Below, in pieces: positions 47,001 to 59,000 of a stretch of DNA of 64,000 nt (the first letter of the stretch is position 1; each line of letters starts with the position of its first letter). This DNA comes from Plazaster borealis (Eukaryota; Echinodermata; Asteroidea; Forcipulatida; Labidiasteridae), in NCBI GenBank assembly GCA_021014325.1, contig JAJGQC010000045.1, positions 54,331-118,330 on the forward strand, in the 5' to 3' direction. A model generated the notes under the pieces. The model was not told the DNA's origin, did no database searches, and saw only the letters and a list, made by a program, of their open reading frames with translations. Position numbers and translations under genes: made by a program.

Positions 47001-50000
47001 CTTGCTTACAGGGCAAGCGCTGCAGGGCTCAAATTTGGGGTAAAATTCCACAAGATTGCAGGGCTCGTAACTCAAAATTTTTACCGCACCAGAATTGAAT
47101 TTACAAGACCAGAATTTAAATGAGAAAGAACTTTCTACGAAGACTAACATGTAAGCTGTTTTCATTTGGACAATCACTGAGAGAGATGTAAGCTGTTTTC
47201 ATTTGGACAATCACTGAGAGAGAAGATTTATCTCATTTGTCTTATGGGTAAGTATACTTTGATACTCACTACCGAATTGAAAGTTTTTACCAGAATCAAA
47301 ACCCAAAGTCAACATTTGAACACCATTTCATTAAATTATAGATAGTACACAGTGAGGTAGACCTATTATTATTATTCAATTGTACAACACAAGACAGTCA
47401 GACTTGTTCGATGGCCAGTTTAGTGGCCCGATGCTAAAATTACCGTGGGCCTGCAGTCCAGTGTAAAATTCGAGCCCTGCGCCAAATTTCTGCGCTAGCT
47501 GTGTAAGCGATGAATGCCTAGTTACGTGGAGTACGCACTTGCACAAGCAAAAATTCCCTGCTAACCTGTGAAATACGCTTGACATAAGCGCAAAATTCCC
47601 CACTTCCCCGGGCGCCTATTCTTTGCTTACGGTCAGCAGGGCCATGAAATTTGAATGGATTTTAGATTGGATAACTGATTGTCACGGCCCAGGTGTACAT
47701 AAAGAACACCCCCGTTTAGTTTTGGTATATTCCTACTTTGCATATTCATTTCAAACCTTTTGTTGTTGTAAATATCTCTTTATTATTAAAATTTACGAAC
47801 CGCCCCCTTTGTTCTAATTTGTATTTCCCACCGTTCAATAATCTGGGCGTCATTCTGAAATTGGCCGAACCTTCATCAACATCTTGTTCACCAATTTTAC
47901 AGGTATGAATCTTGTCTATTTTATATATCTCTTTGCATCATTTCTTAAATCTTTTAACTCTTACCTAAGTATCAAAGGAATGTATGGGAATTCTAGTGTT
48001 TCTTTAAGTCAACATATATTTGTATTATTTAGTGTATTTCTAATCAATTTCCTTACTATTTACATGAGATATGCGGCTGCAGCCAAGGTGGCAATTCAGT
48101 GTGCGTGTTTATTGTTACTTTAAAAGCTTGATTCGTTTTCCATTTATACATTTCTTATTATTGTTTAACTTAAGTTTACCCAGTCATTCTGAAATTGGCC
48201 AGAACCTTCATCAACATCTTGTTCACCAATTTTACAGATTCAATAAAGAACTTCGGTTCAGAGGAGAACTCCAAAGCAAGTTTACCCGTGCTGCCTGTTT
48301 AATACAACTGGTGACTCCCACTGCTGCAACATCTCAATGGTCACATGATCATATGTGATCCTTATATTTTGGTTTCACTACAAGACTGATGTGTGATGAT
48401 AAACATTGTATAATCAGTGCTTTTTCAAGTCAGTGGAGACACAAACAAAAACAGGCTACTAGGTTGTGATCACGAACCCATGAACCCTGGATCAGGTTTA
48501 CTGCTAGAAACTAGAGCACATCCGACTGTTAGTATTTTTTGTGTTTTGTTTAATTTACTACCGCCTGCATAAACCTTGATTTGTTTCCAAATCCTGCAGA
48601 AAAACAAATTTCCACAGGATACTTGGGTGAAATTCAGATCCACAACCTGCACATTCTAGAGCAGGGCCCAGTTTCATGGGAGGCTGCTTAAGCACAAAGA
48701 AGTAGCTAAGCGCGACAAAAATTTTGCTTACCAGGAAATGCGGTAACTGGCTAGCTGCAAAACACCATGTCACATGTACCATTTGGCTGACTGGTATCCT
48801 GCTTTCATTTCTGCTAAGCAGCAAATTGTTAAAGCGATACTTATTATTATCTGCTTAGCAGCTCTCTATGACATTAGGCTGGATGTGTAACCATGAGACC
48901 ATTAGAGGGTGCCCAGTGGCGAAAGAACGGTTTGAATCCTGTCATTAACGCGGCGGTTACAGCAGAGCTTAAATTGCTCTTTCACACACACCCGACCGGT
49001 TGCTACCGGTTTAAATCAAGTTAACAATTAATGTGTCCATATGATCAATTTATCACGCCTTAAATTATTGGTGCATGAAGGGGTTAATAGTGTAACAATT
49101 GCATCGGGCTGAGCGAATAAGTGGTTTGAAGCCAATTACATCTCTTGTGCCAATGCATTATGGGGACTTAGCAGAGGCACTTCTTTGCGTTTGGAACTTA
49201 GCGGAGCACTTGGATCTGGAAGCGGGAAAACCTGTCTCAGTATGTTACCTTGGCTGTAAAGTAAAGGATACAGAGGGGACTGTCAAATATTAACTATAGA
49301 AATTTGCAATGATTTGGAGTGGGGTTGAACAAAGAAAAATTAACTAGAGCGGGGATTTGATCCAACGACCTCTGGTTTAACGTACTGGCGCTCTACCAAC
49401 AAGGCTCATCTAGCCATATGTTGGCGGTCTCCTATTTTGTCAATATCTTTGTTCAGGGTGCCAGTCCGAAGCCATTCAACTTGGCTGCGTAAACTGCCGT
49501 GTAGCCGAGGATCACACCAGTTTACAATACAACCTGGGAAAGCGAAACAGCCCGAGGGATCACCTGTAATGGGATTTCAAAACTTTTTTTATTTTCATAT
49601 ATCAAGTAATAAACCACAAGGAAACTGAAATAAGCAATAAATTAAGATCCACATTGATATTAAAATTAAATTCAATTCAGATACCGTTTATTTTCTATAC
49701 TTTTAAGAGAAAAAATGAATACTTTTTAAAAAGGATGAGGCGGGAACAATCAACTATTTGGATTTTTACTTGGCCTGAAGTAGTTTAGGGTATGCTTCTT
49801 CTTGGAAACAAACTAAAACATTAATTAGGGATACTCTGCTCTATTCAATTGTTGGTTACATTTGAACTTACTACTGTATTTATTGGCTGGCTGAGTACTT
49901 GCTTGTCTTGGGACCAGCTGAAAACCTTCTTGTATTCAGCATCCTGCAAAGAATTAAAAAGTTTCATGATTGCACACAAATCTCCAAAATCCAGAAAAAG

Positions 50001-53000
50001 AAAAAGAAAAAAAAATGTAATACGAAGCACATGAGTGAATTGACCCCTTGCCACCAACATCACTAGAGGCTACTGTCCGCCACTCTCGCCATTTTGGGAG
50101 TCTGCATTGCACATAGGAATTATGGTAAGAGTGTCATGCGCAGCAGTAGCCTGGAATTGCCTGCATCACCACGGGGGACATCGAGCTCCTAAAAAGGCGC
50201 AACCAAGATTATTGTGATGATGAGCGTCAAGTGGTTGGGTCGATACAAAATGTTCATAAAAAAAACACACACAAATATAAAGTTGTATTTAGAATGGCGA
50301 CAGCACAAGATACATTTGACATTCACGGTTGAATTGCAAACATTCATCTAGCTATAACTAACAAGATTGTACACAAACCCCAATAATGCATAAAGCAAAT
50401 GCGTCTTTGCACAGAGCACTCTCCCAGGACTAAATTTAGGGAAGGGGGGGTGGTTGGAGGAAATCCACAGAACGCACTTGGGGCTTGTAGCTCAAGTTTT
50501 AACTGGACTACAATTTGTTTAGAAGACCAGAATCAAAATGAAAAAAATCTTTCATGGAGAAGGTTGAGTCTCATTTGTCTTATTAGTTTCAAGTGTACCT
50601 CCATACTAAACGAGAATTAAAAGGATATTTACCGGACTCAAAGTCAACATCTGAACCTTTTTTTTTTAAATTAAGAAATTACAGTTGGGGTAATTATTAT
50701 TGGCTCATTGAAAAAACAGACCGCTGGACTTATCCAATCACAAGTTTACTGGCCCGACACTAAAATCACTGGCCTCTGGCCTCGGGCCTGTGGTCCAGTG
50801 TGCAATTTGAGCCCATGCTCTCTTGTGCGTGATAAAGACATTATTGCAAAAATTCAATTCAATTAAATTTTATAATATATTGTCCATAAAAAGGAAATTT
50901 GCTTTGTAGAGCATGATCATAAAAGTGAGCATGCTGCTCATAACAAGTGAGCAAGTTGACTGTTAACCGCAGAACAGCACCCTCTATCGAAAAAAGGTAC
51001 AATTTTTTGAGACTGTCCAGTGAGGACATTCTGCATCTTGCTACTTGTTTATCAAAGACTCTCTTATTTCTACCCATCTGCTTCTTCAGTCCACTCTGAG
51101 CTTATTGGGAATTACTTTCATAGGCGTAACGACAAACCTGAGAATGGCGTCGACAGTCGAAAATAAGGCTTTGACTTGGCCTCAAACTCAACCTGAACAA
51201 CCAACCAATCCTGACCAAAATCACAATATTATTTCTTGTAGGTGTTAACATTTTATATTATAATATTTAGATAAATGTGATTTAATTGATTTATTTAAAT
51301 TGTTAATATTCAAGTAGGCATCAGAATGTTTTAAAGTACCACACAAAATCAGAGCACTGCTAAAATAAGCTCAACGTGCAATGCTCTTTTGAAAATATGT
51401 GTTTGAGACTCCACTGATAACTTGTCTTAAATTGTATTAACCCTTGCCGCAGCGACTGCCTTGCTTTACCATTTTGGGGTCAACAGGTATGCGTGTAAGC
51501 GCTGTGTCACCTAAAATTCACAATACACTGTACACCACACAGGGACACCGACTCCATAATCATTATATTGTGATGAAGACGTCCGGTGAATTGGGTAAAT
51601 AAACATGAAAATAGTCACACAGGCGTCGCTGGGGAATGCACACCAGGTGGTAGTAATTTGAAGGTCTGTGTTTTTATACAATGCCCTCTCTTGTTTTTCA
51701 CTTACCAGTCACAGAGAACTCTAGAAAATTGCTACTCTAGAGGCTGACCATGTGCAAATAAACATAGTGTGAATTCCTCAAAACAGAAGTCCTATCTGAG
51801 TCATAATAATAATAATAATAATTTTGAGAGGCTAATCATCATACTAGCAGCTGAGAAGCTGAATTGCGAAGGGCCAGCTACAACGTTATCAAGGCGCAGG
51901 CATGCAAGGCGCCTCGACGGCAAGCCACATCAACCCATACACAACCACGGACAAAGCCTGAGATTGAAAGTGTTTATTTTTTTCTGGAGGGAGGAAAACC
52001 AGAGGGCCTGGAGAAAAACTCTGGTGGCATAGGCGAGAACCAGCACAACTCAGCTCACATATGGCCCTGGCCGAGAATCAAACCAGGGTCACATTGATGA
52101 GAGGCGAGCACTTTACACTAGCCACTCATTGCCACCCCAAAACAGTCACGAGTTATAAACAACAGGAATGAGAAGTTCCGTACCTCTTTCTGTCTGGATT
52201 GTTTCTGTTCTCATGTTGAGTTTCTTCCTGATTCTTCCCATCGGCCAGTAGCGTCTGCCTCAAGAGCCTCTTCAAATCTCACCCTGTGACTGCGGTACTC
52301 GGCACAGGAGAAGCACCTCTTGGGTCTCCTGGGGAGGTGGAGTGTCACCGTTGCGTCGCTGTTTTTAAGCGCTGACTCGCGATCTCAGATTATGCGGTTT
52401 CCTGCTCGGTTCCTGTCTTGGTTGGTCCCTGGTGTTTCTCGGGAAGGTATCCATGGTAAGTAAGTGGATGATGGGGGCTGTTGGATAGCTGGTACCCAGC
52501 CGCTGGTAATCTACAGCACTGTCACTGCACTGAGATAAGGCGTCAATATCCAGTCTTGTTCGCTGTCACTGCTTTCATGCCCGTCAATGAGGAGAATCAA
52601 TAAAATTACAAAAAACAAATCATTTTTAACTCAGACCCTTTTTGAGGAACATTTTCCTTCCTTTCAGAATTACTCAGACAAATTTTACAATTTTTACCCA
52701 AAGCTAACTTTCCTTGCTATTCATTCACTGCATTTGTTCTTCTTTGGTTGTGACCAACACAGTTGGAATATTAGTTGAAACAAATGGGTGAAAGTGGAGG
52801 AGATATAGGAGGCTCTAGAAAATCTTACCTGTCATACTTGTAAGGGCCGAGGATCTCCAGAAAAGAAGGATCTGTGTGAACTGTCTCTGACGTCATCTTC
52901 AAATGCCACTCGCCTTGGCAGGCGGTGGGATGCGCTCTAGATTCACAATGTTATAATACTGTGGTTTGATGATGCTATAATGCTGTTAATAAGAAACTGG

Positions 53001-56000
53001 GTTCTGATATAGCGCTTTATCACACCCCTAGGGGCATATCAAAGCGCTCATTATTTGTTTTTTCAACAGGATAAGCAGAGCTATGTTTTGAATTATGTGA
53101 CCAATTTATGTAGCAGCCATTGCAAGAAACATTGAGGCAAGCCCCCTCTCTTAGCGATAAGTGTAACTGGGTTATTTTATGTGCATTACATTAACACACG
53201 GGATCACTGGCTTTACATCCCATCTGAAGGATGAAGCAATAATGGTTAAGCGTCTTGCTTATTAGAACACAAGTGGCAAGACCAGGACCCGAACCCACAC
53301 TCTGCTGATTTAGAAACACAAGAGCTTGAGTCCGGTGCGCTGGCTGCTCGGCCACATCACGCCTATTTACCTCTTCTCGTCTTGGAGCACTACGTCTCCA
53401 AACCTCCTCATCATCATCCATGAAGACGTTGCCTTGTTGCCTCAATGATTGGTGCGCATGCGTGGAGGATGTGGCACCCCTGAGAGAGGCACTGCTTGTG
53501 GGTCTTCGCTGAGATGGAGCCGGGTAGGTGGAGTGAAGTGTGGCTGGGTAACGCTGCCTCGGCTGTAGTCGGTTGTGGCTGGGAGGTCTGTATCCCGGGC
53601 CGCAAGATGTCCATCACAAGAACCACCTCAGGAGATAGCATAGACAAATAAGAACTATGTGCAGAGTTTTACCCACTTTTGCCAGCCATTTTCACCTACT
53701 TAATTATAAGCTTTTACAATTGGGTTGTATTTATGAAAGTGGTGACTGTTGAGCATTAGTGGTGAAAGAATCCAAGAATAAGTTATTTTGTCTTCAAAAT
53801 ATGGTAGTTTAATGATATCATGTGCAAGAATTGATAAGTCCACAGAGGTTTTCTTATCTCAGCTTGACTAATACTTCTGAAATCTTTTTAATAATAAATA
53901 GCGTTGAATAATGTTGCAATCGATGAACATAAACTAGCCTTCTCTGGACAGGTGATTTTAAAGTGATAAGCACTACTTCATGGATTTGAAAGTCACGATC
54001 AATTAATGTTGGCCAGGTTAGCCTAAAGTGGATGGAGTTGAAAAGAGCATTCGTGGACATATCAGTTTTTAACATGATACCTTTAAACTACCATATTTTG
54101 AACAAAAATTATATGATTTCCTAAAATTGTTCACCACTAATGCTTAACGATCACCACTTTTTATTTAACTCAAAAATAATTGTAAAAACTAATAAGTAAG
54201 TAGGTGTGACCCTCTGACTTTATAGATCTGTACTTGACACAGCTTTTCTGATGTTTCAAGAGCTGGTTGGTTTATTTACAATCAATATCTGTTGTGAAGA
54301 TAAACATGATGCTCTTAAGTCTTAAGTCTAAGATAATATGAACATGTTACACTAATAATTATAAAGTTACAGGAATACTAATGATTAAACAAGCAACTCT
54401 TTCTGCAGTTGCTACCATAAATCTGGCGGCGTCCGCCATCTTGAGTATTTAAGAAATTATCAGTTAACAAACTGGATCCAAAACAGAGCTTAATTAATAA
54501 ATGCACTTGTGTAAATGTAAACTAAGGGACTGACTTGTCCCAAAGGAATTTACAACAATTAATACATAACCTGTCTTAAAGGCATGTAAATGATATAAAG
54601 CTAGCTCCCCGTTCGTCTCGGTATCCATGACAAGCGAGTCAATAAATCATTGATTAAATACAAAATATATACAACTTGAACTATGAGGTAAACAGAATGT
54701 GATTATACTTATGCGATTGAACAATGTTAATGCAAAAGTAAGCAGTAAGTAATATAAAACATACTTACCTGTTGTGAAGATAAACATGATGCTCTTAGGT
54801 CTTCGTCTAAGGATAATATGAACAGAAGCCAGCGAAAATGAAATGCTGAGGCGTTATTCTGGTGATATTGCGTAACATATAAAACTTACTAAAAATAGAT
54901 TGCGGGCATGATAGCAAGATAGTTTCATGCTGCATCACATAGGTAAATGGCTATCAAATATGGGTACACTTTTTGAACCACCCTTTGTAGGATTTTACAC
55001 AATTTTCTGTTTGACAGATATTTGGGCCTAACCAGGCAAAAATAAAAAATAAAAAAGCAGTGAATTGGTTTGATTTGCAAAGTGATACAGAACCAAGTTA
55101 CAAACAACATACGATACAACATTTGGGTCCGATAAACTATTTTAGCTAAACTAAAAAAAAATCAAAAATTGTACTCAGTAAAGTTGAGATGTGGTAAGCC
55201 AGTTTACGAACACCAGATTTCATCACTGTTTCACACAGTGACGTATGTACTCCACAGCCAAAATTCTGAGTTTGGAGAAAATTGCGATTGAAGTTGAACT
55301 ATTTTCAAACCAAAAATAAAAATAACAAGAATGAGACTATCTTTTGAGGTGAACACTGTTCTGAAGAAATAAAATAACTTCTGTAAAGAAACACGTGATA
55401 TATTTCAGGATTTAGGAGAAGCTTACCTCTGTACTCTTCTTTCTAAGCCAATTCCCCTTGTTGGGGAGCTGCCCGCTGATGAAGTCCCCTGATGCTGGGG
55501 GTCTTGAGAGGTTGGCAAGTGGGGGAGACTTTTGGGGACCTGCGCTGGTGGAGGGCTTGCCGCTCACTGGTGAAACAAATGCAGTAAGGAAGTTATCTAG
55601 ACAAAATTTACGTTGTGGAGCCGCTATGCAGAAAATAATGTAACAAATTGGCTAAGCAAAAAAAAACATTCATAAGATTTTCACTGGCAACCAGATTCTT
55701 TTAAGCAAACTTTTTAAAAAAAAGCGACTGTCAGTGTACACTGTTGTTTGCGTGAGTGGGAGTGCCAAGTTTTAGAAGAAGGTGTATTTCATCAGGATCA
55801 GACTTGGATTCTCATCTTTGAGGGGGCAAGGCCATTCTCAATTTGCAAATAGCACTTAATAGCACACTTAATAGTTCTTTTAAAGCGCATTTTACAATAA
55901 CGTATCCATGCGCTTTAAATTAGTGCCTGGTCATTGGGCCAATAACATTCCTTTTTATCTTGCTCACGTCCTGGGGAGTATAAAGCCCCGGCTGCCATGG

Positions 56001-59000
56001 CGCTCAGAAGGCTTTTCAAACAATATCAACCTCTACCCTCGCATTGGAAAATCTTAAAGTCTATGGGAAACTTTTGAAGGGCACCAAGGCCCTGGCCTCC
56101 GTGTTATTCCAGGCCTGTTTCATAACCCCTGCTAACGGTATGCAAATAATCGCGTCAATTAAGCTAGCTTGCCGGCGTTTCTTGTGAGCAGATTACCTGG
56201 AGGATGATAATGATGATGGGTGTGTACGTGTCGCTGTGGACCACCTCTCTTAGGCTCCTAGCAGACTGTCTGCAGCCCGTATGAATCGCCAGATGGTCTG
56301 TCCTTAAAGCAGGTCTTGGTCTCAGACCCAGGCTATCAAACTCATTAAGTGGCTGGTGGTCGGAGACTACATGAACAAGCGGTGGCTTGGGCCAAGAGAC
56401 TGATGAGAATGAACTGCCAGACAAATCCTACAAAAACACAAAATTGACAAAAAAAACGTAAAACAATAACAAAATAGGAAAAATTCAGTTTAGCCTTAAA
56501 ATTATTGTTTGATCCTTTCTCCTCCATGATCTGTTCCAATGCTTAAGTATTTTAATTTGAGAAGTACAATATTTTGATCAGCCTAAAGTGCCCAGGCGAT
56601 TAAATGTGTAAATATTCACAACATGCCTTTTGAAATAAAAACTAATGCCTTCATTACCTACAGATAAGTTTATCGTGAAACTAAAAGCAAATGCAGTCGC
56701 CATTATATTAAACTCACCGGTGGTATTTTGTTTTGTTTCAATCGAATAAAATACCCACTGTCCATTGCTTTGTGAAAAATGTTGACTATGAATCTGATAT
56801 TTAATATCTTTCAATTCTGTTGAGTGTCAAGGTATGCATAACACAAATGAAATATATCTTCTCTTAGTGCTTGTTCAATTTCATTTTGATTCTGGTCTGG
56901 TAAAATATTCTGGTCAGTAAAAATTTTGACCTACAAGCCCTGCAGTCTTGTGGGTTTTCCCCAAAAATTTGAGCCGTGCATTACTGTGTACATTGTGCGT
57001 GAAATACATTCTAATAAGATACAGTCTGCAGGGTTACGCCCTGAACTTTTAAGTGACTGGCCAGCAGGACCAGTTACTGTAACTTGTCATTTCACTAGTC
57101 CGTCAGCTTTTCACTAGTCATATTTCAATTGAAACAGGGATGCTCTCTAACACTCAACTAGCCAGCAGGACCACTTTGAGAGATTTCTGACTGGTCTGAG
57201 GTATTTTTAACTGGCATTTGTAGCGGACGCGAGGTCTGTATACACACACAGAACAACTACTCATTGTGTGTTGTATATATGCGTTGTTTGGGGATAGGTC
57301 TTTCCATGGGGACCATGTGTTATTTTAAGACTATCGTAATATTGAAATCAGGCTCTATCTACTGCTGTTTGGTGCGTTTCATTCGCGACAGCAATCCCCC
57401 TTTAAATATGCAAAAACCTTCACAAATTGAAAACTTTTAGGAATTGATCGTTTTAAAATTATACAAACTTCACCATGGATAAGTTTTCTATATTTGGAGC
57501 TATACTAGAGCTGCCAACATTTGCATCTAGCAATCAGGAAGATTTTGTACAACAATCGAAATATTTAGAATTACATTGACATAGGGAAAACAGTTTCTGC
57601 AATCAGGAGATTTTCAAATTTGTTCATCAGTTCTTTAGATGATTAACTTTTGCAGCATATATTTCCAGGGATTTAAGTGTAATAATAGCTTCTTTACGAT
57701 GTCAAAACTGTTCACGTGTAATGTTGTTGTTTCAACATACACGTGTATATGTAATTCATGTCAAGCAAAGTCTATGTATAGAATCCAAGACGGAGTCTTC
57801 TGTTGTTATTGTTCGCTATGATTTGTCAGATGTTAGTAAATTATTAACTAGTTTGTGAGCCACAAAAACACCTTTATTTGTGATGGTAAAATTAAATTAT
57901 TTTAAAATGTATAGCTTTAATCTTTTGATGCAAATTAGAGTGAGACCTTTTGAGTAAAGAAATTAAGTATAAAAATGATGCACTTATCGTCTGCTTCATC
58001 AGGGATTGCCTGAGTCGTGCATATTAATTAGATGACATCACATCTTTTATCAATGAAAATGGTTTTGTTCGTTTATGATTAAACTCACTTATTTCACACA
58101 TTTCAAGTAATAACTTCCTTTAATGAATGGTTATTCTTACAAATAGAAGTAAATGTTAAAAAGTATTTTAGCTCATTTATACAGTGAAAACTTGTATAAA
58201 AATGTGATTTTTAGCTGGTTTTCAACTTGACATGGAGATTAATTTAGCCAGCGTTATTTAGGGCGTGGCCTAAATTCTAAGCATGAGAACTTTTTGTGTG
58301 CGTAAGGCGCGCAGTTTGATTAGTATAAATAGTGCAACTTTTAGAGATTTCTACACTCTGACTGATTAGCTGATTTGAGTCTGACAATACAGTTGCTAAC
58401 CTCCGAACCCAAGAGTGCATTGATTGTCATTTCACTGTTGATCAAGCCAGAGGATATTGAGGTATGTTACTAATATTATAGGAAATTATTCCTGAAATTT
58501 AAATTCTTGAGGATAAAATGATCACTGCTTTGTGTGGATTTTCCCCATCTTTCTTTAACTTGTGAGATGTAATTTGAGGAGCTGTGTGGAGCTAGATTTA
58601 TATTTTGGGAGCCAAACACTTGAGGAGCTGTGGAGCTATTCCTAAGTTAATATTTGTGGAGTTGAGGAGCTAATTATTGCTGGGAGCAAATTTAATACTG
58701 GAGGAGCTGTGGAGCTAAATTATTACTCGGGGAGCAAATTTAATACTGGAGGAGCTGTGGAGGTAGATTATTTCTCCGAGGAGCAAAATTAACACTCGGG
58801 GAGCTGTAGAGATAAGTTATGATCAGTAATACGAGAGGAGCTAGTTAGCCATTCGAGAACAATAAGGACTATCGAGATCTGGATAGTTACCATTACAAAC
58901 TAGCTAATACTTTCCAGTAGGCTTTATTAAAGGTTTATTCTAGGGTTCACACAAATATATTAGGACGAAAGGTGCCTAAGTATCACTTGTGGATTTTAAG

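Noticed and set aside
51000..51110. Possible exon ([18 protein letters not shown], minus strand)
   Set aside because: Looks helical, but no acceptor/donor pair fits the phase of neighbouring CEP95-like exons, and the 3' side runs into an AATTGAATTG tail typical of a retroelement.
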